DNA of 64,000 nucleotides from Prosopis cineraria (taxonomy: Eukaryota > Streptophyta > Magnoliopsida > Fabales > Fabaceae): NCBI RefSeq assembly GCF_029017545.1, contig NW_026555340.1, positions 16,995,113 to 17,059,112 on the forward strand, in the 5' to 3' direction. Made by a program: the position numbers and the translations under genes. Positions 35,279-46,088 of the stretch are shown piece after piece (position 1 is the first letter of the stretch; each line of letters begins with the position of its first letter). The notes under the pieces are model-generated. The model was not told where the DNA came from, made no database searches, and saw only the letters and a list, made by a program, of their open reading frames with translations.

Positions 35279-36294
35279 TTCTTAACTGCCATAACAATCG
35301 CCATCAACTCTCTTTCATAAATGGAACACTGTTGAGCCCTGTTAGATAGCTTTTGGCTATAATAAGCTATTGGCTTGCCCCCTTGCATCAACACTGCCCC
35401 CACACCCGTCCCAGAAGCATCAGTTTCGAGTTCAAAAGGAACAGAGAAATCGGGTAAAGTCAACACAGGAACAGTTGTCATGGCTGTTTTGAGCTTCTCA
35501 AATGCCTCTTCAGCCACGTTGGTCCATTTGAATGCATCCTTTTTGAGCATATCAGTGAGTGGACATGCTATCTTCCCATAATTTTTCACAAACCTTCTAT
35601 AATAACCTGTCAGCCCTAAAAAACCTCTCAACGATTTCACATTCTGAGGTTTGGGCCATTTGATCATGCTCTCAATCTTAGCCGGATCAGCTTGTACCCC
35701 TTCTTGAGATATGATGTGCCCAAGATATTCAATCTTCGGTTGGGCAAACATGCACTTCTTCAAGTTAATCACCAGTTGGTTCCCTTTTAAAATAGAAAAG
35801 ACATCCTCCAAGTGCTTGAGGTGAGTAGTTAAATCACTACTATAAACAAGTATATCATCAAAAAATACAAGCACAAATTTGCGTAAGTATTCATGAAATA
35901 CCTCATTCATTAGTGATTGAAAAGTTGAGGGAGCATTGGTAAGTCCAAAAGGCATTACCTTGAATTCATAGTGCCCCTCATGTGTTCTAAAAGCTGTCTT
36001 TGGTTCATCTCCAGTTTGTATCCTAATTTGATGATATCCTGATTTGAGATCCAGCTTTGTAAAAACAGTTGCTCCTTTAAGCTCATCAAGCAACTCATCA
36101 ATGGCTGGAATGGGAAACTTATCCGGGACTGTGATCTTGTTTAAAGCCCTGTAATCCACGCAAAATCTCCAACTCCCATCCTTCTTTTTAACCAACAGCA
36201 CCGGGCTTGAGTAAGGGCTGTGACTTGGCTGTATAATTCCAGCCTTAAGCATATCCTTGACCATGTTTTCAATCTCATTTTTTTGGGCATGTGG
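35161..36294 (-). pseudogene. gypsy reverse transcriptase and start of RNase H
   Basis: Same phase as gag-protease, after the in-frame TAA. RT motifs: SPYSSPVLLVKKKDGSWRFC, VDYRALNKIT, FTKLDLKSGYHQIRI, MPFGLTNAPSTFQ, and the catalytic FFDDILVYS (FDD in place of the usual YVDD/YLDD). RNase H begins with LETDASGTGVGAVLMQGG and YERELMAIV. Similarity leaves this frame near 35270-35280 and continues in the frame of the next entry, which shows a 1-bp frameshift between them. Confidence 0.9.
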
Positions 36295-38130
36295 TTACCT
36301 GTAGGGCCGTATATTTGGGGGTTGTTCCCCGGGCTTGATGACAATCGCATGATCATGAGGACGGGCTGGTGGTAATCCCTCAACTGGTTGGCAGACCGCA
36401 ATAAACTTATGGAGTAGTGATCGAATTTCTGGAAGCACCGACTGGGCATCATGCATGTCTCCCCCTTGTGATAGACCATTATATTCAATCATGAAAACCT
36501 CCTCTCTTTTCTGCACTGATCGAATTAATGATTTGAGGGAGACTTGAGTCTTAGCCAAGGTAGGATCACCTTTTAAGCATACTCGGTTACCCCTTTTTCC
36601 TATTTCCATTGTTAACTGTCCCCAATTCATCTTCACATCTCCTAAGGACTTGAGCCATTCAACCCCTAGCACAGCATCTACTCCACTTAGAGGAAAAGGG
36701 TAGAATGTTTGAATAATATTGAGCCCCTGTACCTTCAGACTAAGGTCCCTACATCGTTGGTTCCTCTTAAGATTGTAGCCATCCCCGACTGTGATCGTAT
36801 ACGTAGGAATTTCTTCATAAGGCATCTGCTTCTTGGTCATGAAACCTTCTGATATGAAGTTATGGGTTGCTCCACTGTCAATCAACACTATAATTTCTTC
36901 ACTCTCCATCACTCTTTTCACCTTTATCGTGTGATTTCCCCCCAAACCAGCAATGGAGTTCATTGACAGCTCCATTTTTGTTGCTGTCATATCCTCCTCT
37001 TCATTAATTCCTGTAAGTGCGTCCCCCTGCTCGTCATCTTCTGGCTGTTTTGGTGGTTCGATTTCCATGATCAACACATGTAGCTGTTTGTTTCTGCATG
37101 TGTGTCCTGGTCCGAACTTATCTCCACACTTAAAGCAGAGTCCGAGTTCCCTCCGTCGCGTGATTTCGGCCTCTGACAGTCTTCGCACAGTGTTTCCTCC
37201 TCTGGCCGAAGCATGCCCAGTCAAAGAGCTTGCTGTTTTTGACTCGTAACTCTTCGTTTCAGTCTTCCGCGTCGCGTCTGTTGCTGTAGAAGGGACCACC
37301 GTGTTTTTCCAGGGATCCGCCACGTGCGTAGCTCGTGTATAATAAGTCTGGGTTGAGTCGGTTTTTGGCCCACCTAAAAATTTCTGGATTCTGGGTACCC
37401 GAATTTCTCTGGCCCGTTCGACTTCCAGGTTCCTCTCTTCAACCCGAATGGCCATTTCCATCACCTCGCGTAACGTGAAAGCATTGGTGAGTTTCAACTC
37501 TGCTCTAATCTCGGTTCTTAATCCCCTTCTGAATGCTGCGACCAAATACGCTTCAGGTGCATCCTTCAAGGGCGCAGAGAGACGTTCGAACTCCTCTACA
37601 TATTCTAGGACCGAGCCTTCTTGCTTCGCTGCCAACAACATCTCGTACTCATCTCCCAGCTGAGAAGGATGGAATCTGCGCAAGGCCTCGGTCTTGAATT
37701 CAGACCAGCTTCGCAAGGGTGTTCTAGTGTCAACCCATTGGTACCAGTTCAGGGCTCTACCTTCAAGGCATACTACTGCAGCCTCCAGCTTCTCTTTCTC
37801 TTCCATGGAGTTAACCTGGAAATACCTCTCTACTTTGAAGAACCATCCCAAAGGGTCTTCTCCATTAAATACCGGTAACTCCAGCTTTCTATACTTGCTA
37901 GGTTCTCTATCCGTTCCTGCACTTGTCTCTGCTGATTCTTCTTGGTGGCTCTTCCCACTCCCATGTAAGAGTGACTCGCTTCCCTTCCTATTTTTGTCTG
38001 ATAATCGCCCCAAGGTTCCGCCTAAATCCTTCATCATGTCTCTAAGAGAAGTCACGTCTCTAGTTAGACTCCCCACTGTCTCCTTCAACTCTTGCAACTC
38101 AGGGTCAGCGTATTGCACCCTCTCCTCCAT
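36295..38130 (-). pseudogene. gypsy gag-protease part of the polyprotein
   Basis: The start is placed at 38130 (MEERVQYADPELQELK), 31-34 nt after the primer-binding site; the frame is open further upstream but only through LTR sequence. The retrotransposon gag domain is at about residues 100-230 (GWFFKVERYFQVN, EYVEEFERLSAPL, AAFRRGLRTEIRAEL). The zinc knuckle is CFKCGDKFGPGHTC. The aspartic protease has IVLIDSGATHNFIS, followed by DAVLGVEWL. The frame is closed by a TAA at 36295-36297 exactly where protease-RT linker sequence would continue into RT. The RT frame lies in the same phase beyond it. Confidence 0.9.
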
Positions 38131-38176
38131 TTCTCTCCACACACAGGTCCTTAAATCGACCCGCTCTGATACCAAA

Positions 38177-38694
38177 TGATGGAACTCTACTGCTAAACAG
38201 ATAAATATGCAGAGATAATAGAGATTAATGACCAACAAATCAGGAGAAATACTGGGGTTTGATAATAATAATCCCAAAAGGCTGAATCAATGTTACAAAA
38301 GACACTTCAGCGATTCAAACAAACCCTATTCTCAAGTTACAGCCAGAACTCACAACACTACTATGGAACCCAAACACATGCAATGCTATCTAAGCATGCC
38401 CTCTGGTTTTTGAGAGCCAGTCTCTCCCTTGAACAAAACCCAAAAGTGATGACTCCTCCCCCAAATGAAACTAACGGCTACTATAACCCAAAAGCAAAGT
38501 GCACAGTCTCCCACACCAAGTTCTGCTAAAGCAGACCTAAAACCACTATGAGTCAATACTAGGTTTGACTAGCTTTCTCCTTAAGAGTAAGGAGAGCAAG
38601 GTCAACGTTCTGCCCCTTAGAAAGATGCTTTCCCTTTTCTTGTATTTTTCTGAATCTCCTCTTATAGGTTTTTCCAGCAAAACAGAGTCTATCA
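38177..38694 (-). repeat. 5' LTR of the gypsy element
   Basis: 518 bp. It matches the 3' LTR except for two substitutions (TTCTCAAG against TTCCCAAG; AACACTAC against AACATTAC) and one fewer C in a C-run. Followed on the element strand by two bases and the primer-binding site. Confidence 0.95.
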
Positions 38695-38699
38695 TTTTA

Positions 38700-40923
38700 G
38701 CACCAGATTGTTCCTCAACAAACATCCAAAAATTTGATTGGAGCAACAAGAACACGATTTCTACCAATGAATGATGGTGAATCAGTTTTGGTGAAACATA
38801 AATCATAAGAATATCTTGAAAAATATGGAGAACACACATGAAAGGAAGAAATGACAACTTATAATATAGGCATACATCACACTGCAATGAGGTTTTATTA
38901 ACAATCCCCTTCCTTAGCCAACTTCCTTTCCATCTCCCCTAAAAACCTAGTTTCCTACTTATATGCATTCATTATAATTGGAAGTTCATTGTGCATTGAA
39001 CCTCTTTTACATGAAGAACCAAAACGCCTATGCCATTTCAAACTCAATTTTAAATTTCTTAGCATCAAAGCATATGAAGCTTAAGAGAAAGGCTTAGAAA
39101 TATGATGGAAGATAACACCATGATTAATTAGATAAATTCAGAGAGGTAAAAAATGATCTCATTCAAATTCTCTTGGGAACAAATGGGAGGGAGGAGAAGG
39201 CCCAAGAAGAAATGCAGTGTGGGAATATGACAAAGCTTGAGAATCACAGAAGACTTACAAATCATTACCTATGACCTACAGCAGAAGATTAAGGAAGGGA
39301 AATACCACCAGTGAAGAGGATTACACTGAGGGTGCTGGCCGTAAGGGTAAAAAGAAGGGCTGAATAAGTAGGTTTTAGGTGCAGCTTGAGGGTAGGAAGC
39401 GTGTCATGTAACTTTCTGTGTTTTAAATCTTCCATTTCTGACAGAGAAAGGCAAGGTTAGTCTTTTGGAAGTATAGTGAGAATTGGGAGAGTTCTGGCCT
39501 CTCGTAAGTCCAGAGTCTGTGTCTTTTATTCAGTTCTTGTTATTTTGTAATCATTATTTTGACTGTAATTTATGCATCTGGGTGTATGAGGGACATGGGT
39601 TGAGCATGAGCCAGCTGTTTCTCCTGTAGTCTGAATTAGTTATTTAGTAAAAGAAATATCAAACCCAGTTTCATGCCATCTTTCTTGCTGTCTATTTCTG
39701 GTTATAGTCCTGTATCATCTTGTTATAGCAGTGCGTTCTAAACAGAATACATCAAGAAAACCTCTAGCAAGCCGAGAGTAGTGCAACTTGCTTCTTGAAT
39801 TCTATGTAATGCAGTCTAGCAAACTTAAATGAATTATGAAACTAAAAGTCAATATGCCATCTGTTGCAACAGAATCGTCTTGAAATCTATTTGTCCAGTG
39901 CATAAGTTTAAATTCTATAGGGCAGGTGGATGCATTTAGCCAGTGCACATGGATATAATGTTTAGGTAGTCATCGTGCCTAACTGAGACATGCAGGAGTA
40001 TGGTCAACTGGGAGATATATTAGTCAGACATTAAAAGCATCTAGTCCAGGAACTTTATAAATCAGAAAGCAGTTATACGAAACATTCTGAATAGAAATCT
40101 CCATAGCATCAATTAGCAGGTTACATAGCAATAGTAAAGAATCAAGACTTACTTTTATAAGCATGTACAGTAGTAAACATTGCAATTACTTGGCAACAAG
40201 ATTTCCACTTCTAGTTCACAAATGCTTTGAGAATTAAAGATTCTGCTTCAAGGACTTTGTGTATAGGAAAGGAACGGGATTGTGTTCCATCATATGAGAG
40301 AACAGTTGAAACTATCTCAGAAATCAGAAGCCATTATGTCAAATAGGCAAATAGCCATGGCAATCATCTTCTAACTATAAATATCTTTTTGCCCTGTGCA
40401 GAATCTAATATGAGCAACTGATTCAACTATTTCAACAAGCACAGACAGTTGATTCTTTACTACTAGGTGATCCTCACCCTTAGATGCGTCATTAAAAGAC
40501 AGAGTTTTAGTGCATTTGTCTAGTTAAGGGAAATATTTATTCTACTTCCGGTTGCATTCCATACTTTGACAAGCAAGCAACTATTTCATAATATTGAGAT
40601 CAGATCAATCATAATTCAAACTACATTACATGACAAGTAAAAGAAGTAGTACAAACGTTCAGTAGTACAAATGACATGTAATGAAGTAGTAACTGCTAGA
40701 TTACTGAAACTGATCTCCTAAGATTGTTGTATAAAATCCCGATCCGCACAAGATAAACTGGGTGATTTCCATACATTTAAAACAAAAGTAGGGGCGTTAA
40801 CCGGAATCAGTTGAATCAATCACTAACAAGTAACTAAGATCAAAGAGTTTTAAGAAAACTAGATTCCATCAACATAATCACTTCAAAAGATAATTTTACA
40901 ATTCAGACAGAGAGGATACTCAC
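38700..40923 (-). other. Remainder of CASP-like intron 1
   Basis: This 2.2-kb stretch has no host exon. Positions 39290-39740 on the plus strand differ from the flanks. A short open frame ends RKGKKKG-stop near 39360. It is followed by sequence with features of a transcribed retroelement 3' end: TTTAGGTGCAGCTTGAGGGT, then T-rich text to TGTATCATCTTGTTATAGC. I read this as a possible older gypsy LTR fragment in the opposite orientation, with low confidence. Confidence 0.4.
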
Positions 40924-41054
40924 CAAAATGCCGTGAAATTAAAGAAGCCTGATGTGGTAGCCATGGAAGCAATTGATCCAACAGCACAAATGCACTGTGA
41001 AATCCTCAGAACCAACCCCGTGAGGGTCCCAGGCGTCCCAGGGAAATCCTTCAT
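40924..41054 (-). CDS. CASP-like protein (CASPL5-type), exon 1
   Basis: The start codon at 41052-41054 opens MKDFPGTPGTLTGLVLRISQ and continues CICAVGSIASMATTSGFFNF to TAF plus a split codon. The (M)KxFPGTPGTxxGLxLR opening is typical of CASPL5 proteins, and the Arg in helix 1 is a conserved family residue. The donor is GTGAGT at 40923. The intron to exon 2 spans 33061-40923 (7.9 kb) and carries a full gypsy element. Despite this, all coding exons and splice sites are intact, so the gene is probably functional if the long intron is spliced. Confidence 0.92.
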
Positions 41055-41327
41055 TTTCCTCTCCAAAATTCTAAAGACAGATCTTTGGATTCTCACAACA
41101 AAACACCCATCTTAAGATTTAACCCAAATGCATAACAAACCACGAGTCCAAAACTTCCAATTACCCCTTACCTCTCCATATACAAACGAAAAGAAAGCAA
41201 TTGACACAATCGAAATTCCAATCTCAAAGCGGAAAAAGGAGAACCAGACAAGAAGATTTTGAAGAGGAAGAGAAAGAAAAAGACAACGTGACTGAATAAG
41301 TGAATTAGATAACGATTTGTTTAAGAA

Positions 41328-41353
41328 TTGCAACCACCACCACCACCACCACC
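41328..41353. repeat. (CAC)n tract in the CASP-like 5' leader
   Basis: About eight CAC units (GTG on the gene strand), roughly 280 bp upstream of the start codon and downstream of the TATA box. They would therefore be in the 5' UTR. Confidence 0.8.
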
Positions 41354-41467
41354 AGCAGAAGAGAAAATCACAAACAGTCAAGGGCGTGACTAGGCAGCGA
41401 CCTTATCGCCATTGTTGCTGTTGCTTGCGGATTACAGTGAAAGGCAAGGTTCGCTTACCCCGCGCCT

Positions 41468-41505
41468 TCATCATGAAAGTGGAAGGTCATCATGAAGGTG
41501 GAAGG
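41468..41505 (-). promoter_or_regulatory. 19-bp tandem repeat next to the CASP-like TATA box
   Basis: Two adjacent copies of TCATCATGAARGTGGAAGG (plus strand), at 41468-41486 and 41487-41505. They lie immediately downstream, on the gene strand, of the TATA box at 41506-41516, around the likely transcription start. Function unknown. Confidence 0.5.
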
Positions 41506-41516
41506 CCTTATATAAA
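41506..41516 (-). promoter_or_regulatory. Probable TATA box of the CASP-like gene
   Basis: TTTATATAAGG on the minus strand is a strong plant TATA match. It implies a start of transcription near 41480 and a 5' UTR of about 425 nt, possibly containing an intron. Confidence 0.55.
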
Positions 41517-41529
41517 GTTTGATAGGATT

Positions 41530-44006
41530 GGACTCACCGAATCACAGCCGCATGCCAGGTCCACGTCAAGAAAAACTTGGGAGTCTGGTTACATAATGGT
41601 TATATAAACAAGTCCACCGTTCTAATGAATTAACCTTTTAAGAGAAAAGTAATAATTTTATGATAAAATAGTATTAGAATCAAGCTCAAGTTTACTCAAT
41701 GGGTGAATTCCTCTGATGTGCAACTTGGCCAGAAGAATTATCGAGTCCCATATTAAAGAGGCTTAAAGAGATTTCTAATTATATAAACAGTTGCGCTACA
41801 CATCTTAATAAATTAATTTTTTAAGAAGAGAATAATAATTTCATGACACACAGTTCATTGTTAATAGACTAATTTTTTAAAAAAAGAGTGATAATCCCGT
41901 GACACATGACTCAATAAAACTATAAAAAAAGAAAGATTCTTTATTGAAATTTTCAAACTCTTATTACCAACTTCAGATAACTAAACTTAGTAAAGAAAAA
42001 AAATTTGATAAAATTGTAAAAGAAATGTATAAATAAATTTAATGTAAATTTATTTCAGTTTGATTTTGATTTAAAGAAGCAAAATCATGAACCAATTTGA
42101 ATCAAACTGAACCAAATCAATTGATTATGTCAAAAAAAAAACTAAATTTTACTTAAAATCAATTTTGATTAGATCGTTCTTAACATCCTTAAAATATGCC
42201 TATGATTTGAAGATTCGTGTAAAAGTGTACATTTAATTTTAACTTTATACAAGATTTTAGTTTAATTTTTAAATTTTATAAAATATATTTTTGTCATTTT
42301 TATTTTTTAAAAAAATAAAATCATAATATTAATATTTAAAAATATTTTATCAATATTAAAAAAATGACATAGACATTTTTTGTTAATAAAATTAATAATG
42401 TTAAAATTAAAGAATCCAAAAGACACTTTATAAAATTAAAATATTAAAATAAAATTTTGCATGAAGTTAACCTCAAAAAAAATTATACTGCTAAAAGTGT
42501 TTTTTTTATAAATATACAGATTTTATTTAGTTTTCAATGGTTGTCCCAGGAACAAAAACATAGGGTGAACGAATCATTAATATTAATAATATTCTCAATT
42601 AAAAAAAAAAGTCTTCACGTTCGCAACAAGATTTGATCTCATTGTTGCTCTTATGAGAAATAAGACACGTTTATTATTGTTATCTTTTCATCTTTTAGTG
42701 ATTGTGCTTTAGTGAAACAACATCATTATCTATGTCTTACAGTGTTGCTTGAAACAAACAAAAACCTTTTTATCAACTCAATTTGATTAAAATCATATTG
42801 AACATATAACAATAGATTTTGCTCTAACAAAATAATAATAATCTTTCACAACATAAGGAATCAGAGTTCAAAATTTTATTAAAAGATATACTTATATTTA
42901 ATATTTAATTATGTCTTAAATAGAAGAATATATATGCACAATCAAAAAAAAATTATATTCAACCTATATATCATTTAATTTTTCTTTTAGCTACCATTTG
43001 AGGCCTATAATATAGACTAATCTGGTTGGTAGCTCGCGGGTATCACTTTAAAGGATATATTTTTTATTAAAAATTTTAATTGTCATTGTATATCCAAAAC
43101 TCAAACTCTACACCTCTAATTACTTAAGAGGAGTCAACCCTAGCTAGTTGATTCAAGTAGCTCGGGGTTTTATTATAGAAAAAAATTACATATTTAAAAT
43201 ATTTATTTTTAATTAAATCAAAACATGCATAATTTTTATAAATTATTTAATTTATAACAATTTTTTATTAATATTATTAACGTATTAAAATTTACATATC
43301 TTGATTTGATTGAATTAAGGTAATTAAATATATAAGTCTTGTCCTTTATTTTATATATTATGTAACTATTATTTAAATTGTCTAATTAGTGATTATAGGT
43401 GTTTTATTTAGCCTAATTTAAACCAAATCAATTCTATATCGTTTAATGATTATTATTCTTTGAACCCAGATTCGTTACAAGTCACCCAAATTATTACGAA
43501 TGGAACGACTTTAACACCATAAATAATTATATCATATAACTTTTACAAATTTACCATATATGTTATTTACTAAGAAAAATGAATAAATTTAAAATTTAAT
43601 TCCCAATTACAAGATTCTATCGGTATTACTATGACTTCTTTGTTTGATATAAAAGAAAATAAAATAAAAAGTAATTTTAAACACATAAAATAGCTTCCAC
43701 GCTTTAACTGAGAAAATAACAGTAAAAAAAATAAAAATTTCTAATAATAATTATGAAAACATTCGGAATAAGTAAGTGAAATTAACATTAACCTTGTAGC
43801 TACTTTTTCTTTCTGTTAATATGATTGTCCTTTTACTAAAAAAAAGAATAATTAAAATCCATCTTCGTTGCCCCATATCAAACGCATTTCTCTTTCCTTT
43901 CCTTGACATGCAGAGGTATGATCCAATGAAACACTGAATTTATTATAATCATAAGAATGATTCTATATAATCAACATATGAATGAAAATATATAACATGT
44001 CACATC
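41530..44006. other. AT-rich intergenic stretch upstream of the CASP-like gene
   Basis: No coding evidence. A SINE-like patch lies at about 43070-43175 on the minus strand (GTAGAGTTTGAGTTTTGG as a weak B-box followed by an A-rich tail). A repeat shared with 31088-31310 lies at about 43175-43340. The rest is long A/T runs. Confidence 0.45.
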
Positions 44007-46083
44007 TGTAATATCTCAATTTAAATTTTAATAGTTAATTTGGATTAATAAAAATTTTAAAAAAATATTTAGAGGAAAGAAAATTAGTAAGAGATAATTA
44101 TTAAATCTAACTTAGGATATAATTCTAAATTAAAATTTAAAAAAATAATTAAAAAATAATAAAAAATAAAAAAAATATTATTAAATTATTATTATTATAA
44201 TAAAAAAAGAAAAGGAAGAAGAAGAAGAAGAAAGAAGAGAGAGGAAAGAAGAAATAATAAAAAAAATGTGAGATCCACTGAATTTTTATAAAAACTCACA
44301 TATTTCCTTCGTTTCTTCATTCTTTCCTTCGTGTGCGAGCTGAGGCAGAGTGAGCGTGAGTCGCCGGTGCGAAAAATCTAAGGTAAGAGTTTTTAATAGA
44401 ATATTTAGGGTGTGATTTCAAATTTTTCAAGACTAAATAAGTATTCAAAAATTTTTTCTTTGTCATCCTTCCTCTTTGGTTTCTGAGTTTGTACTGGTAG
44501 AAAATTTAAGATTTGGAAGAGAGATAAATTTATGTTGAATAAATATGGTTTATGAGGTTGTTAGTAGTATAATAAATATTCTAGAGTATAAATTTGTTGA
44601 TGATCTTTAAATTTGTGGCTTATAGATCAAATTCTAAACTAGATTTGAAAATATATGTTGATTTATTGAGGTTTAGATGATTATTTGGGATGAGAAATGA
44701 ATTATTATGGCTATAGGATTATGATTCTAAGCTAGAAACTCAATTTTTAATTTTTGGGTATTTTAGGTACGAATTTATAAAATAAAAAGAAAATTTTGAT
44801 AATAGACATTAGTTTAGAAGTTGATTTTTAGATTATTAATGTTTATTGATAATTAAAAGAGGAGTTAAAAATTTTACTTAATAGTGTTAACTCTAGATTT
44901 GTATTAAGATTGATATTAGGAATTATGTTACATTTTTAATTCTATTATTAGAATTATTTTATTAGTTTCAAAAATTGAAACTAATATTTATAAATAATAT
45001 GTTATTTGTAGATTGTATTATTGGTGAAGATTGTGGTGGGAGAGAAATTTTAAGGAATAATTTATTAAAAAAGCCATGAAGTAACCATGCTTTTAATTTG
45101 TAATTAGTGTTACTTCATGTTAATTGGGTGATTATTGAGAAAATTATGAATTTTGTAATATCGTATAATTGTGCAATATTATTATGAATTTGTTTGATTA
45201 TTGTGGGAGGTATTGGGAGACTTGCTATTGTTGTTGTATTTATGTGCCACGTGGTACGCCTCTATTGGAGCTCAATAGATGGCTTGTAAGGACTCGGGTT
45301 AATCTACCTTTGGCCAGATAATTTAGCACCGAGTGAGGGCTATGGCTCGAGATTAATGGAGCGATATAAGAATGGTTATTTGTGTGTATTATAATATTTT
45401 TTATATTTTGTTGGAATTATATTATTTTTAATTCTCACTTAGTAAGCACACATTTAATTGTTTATATACACTATCATAAATTGGCTATGGTTACTGGGAC
45501 TTTTGAGTCGCATTATGTGATTAACAATTTTCAGGAGAAGAACCACGAGTGACACGTGGAGGAGTCCAAGAGGCTTAGCGGCATAGATCCACTGTCTCTT
45601 TTGGGTATTTAATTTATTATTTATAATGTGTTATATTGTCAATATTAGGGCTTTTTGTTTATTGATAATTATATGAATATATAAATGTAATTATGCCTTT
45701 CAAACTATTTTTATTTTTGATACACTTTGGATGACTGTAATTTTAATATTTGATTTACTTTGGATTGTTTAAAATGGCATGATTATAAGGCCAAATAACT
45801 GGCTTGTTTTAAAAATTGACTAAATTAGTTATTTTACTTGTTGGGAGTATAAGGATGGACAAATGTGATTTAGTTTACTTGTTGAGAGTATAAGGATGGA
45901 CAAATGTGATTTAGCCTAATGGCATGTGGGAGGTAAAAATTTATCTAAAAATTTGTATTGTGCAAGTTTAAGCTAATTATAAAATATTTTTTTATATTAA
46001 ATTTATTAATATAAAATGTGTTGGGTGGCTGTAACTCAACTATGGTTAAGTTAAATTATTTAAAAAAAAATTAGTGTGTTACA
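44007..46083 (+). mobile_element. Third solo LTR (gypsy-like)
   Basis: Begins TGTAATATCTCAATTTAAAT and ends ATTAGTGTGTTACA. The 5-bp ACATC is present on both sides (44002-44006 and 46084-46088). 2,077 bp with no coding region or second terminus. A GAA-rich tract at 44212-44245 and a 41-bp tandem duplication at 45833-45914 lie inside. The end sequence resembles, but does not equal, those of the two solo LTRs at 14177 and 25807. Confidence 0.8.
45833..45914. repeat. 41-bp tandem duplication
   Basis: Two adjacent 41-bp units (45833-45873 and 45874-45914), one base different, each starting TTTACTTGTTG and ending TGTGATTTAG. They lie within the third solo LTR. Confidence 0.9.
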
Positions 46084-46088
46084 ACATC

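Larger units (their letters stand above)
33081..38694 (-). mobile_element. Ty3/gypsy chromovirus retrotransposon in intron 1 of the CASP-like gene
   Basis: This is a complete element of about 5.6 kb. It has LTRs at 33081-33599 (3') and 38177-38694 (5'), the 5-bp target duplication TTTTA on both sides (33076-33080 and 38695-38699), and a primer-binding site TGGTATCAGAGC complementary to initiator tRNA-Met (38163-38174). A purine tract AGGGGAGGG sits just before the 3' LTR. The order gag, protease, RT, RNase H, integrase, chromodomain is that of chromoviruses. The short length and LTR size fit the Reina lineage; that assignment is inference. The LTRs differ at only two bases plus one C in a C-run. 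The coding part has one stop and one frameshift. Orientation is the same as the host gene. Confidence 0.95.

Noticed and set aside
37694..38179. 161-codon plus-strand frame opposite gypsy gag
   Set aside because: Antisense shadow of gag; the minus strand has gag motifs, zinc knuckle and protease in one frame.
38546..38887. Minus-strand frame crossing the 5' LTR border of the gypsy element
   Set aside because: It runs from host intron into the LTR, with no motif or start context; chance frame.
41112..41381. Minus-strand frame with a tryptophan run upstream of the CASP-like start
   Set aside because: The W-run is the (CAC)n repeat read in antisense and the frame lies in the predicted 5' UTR.
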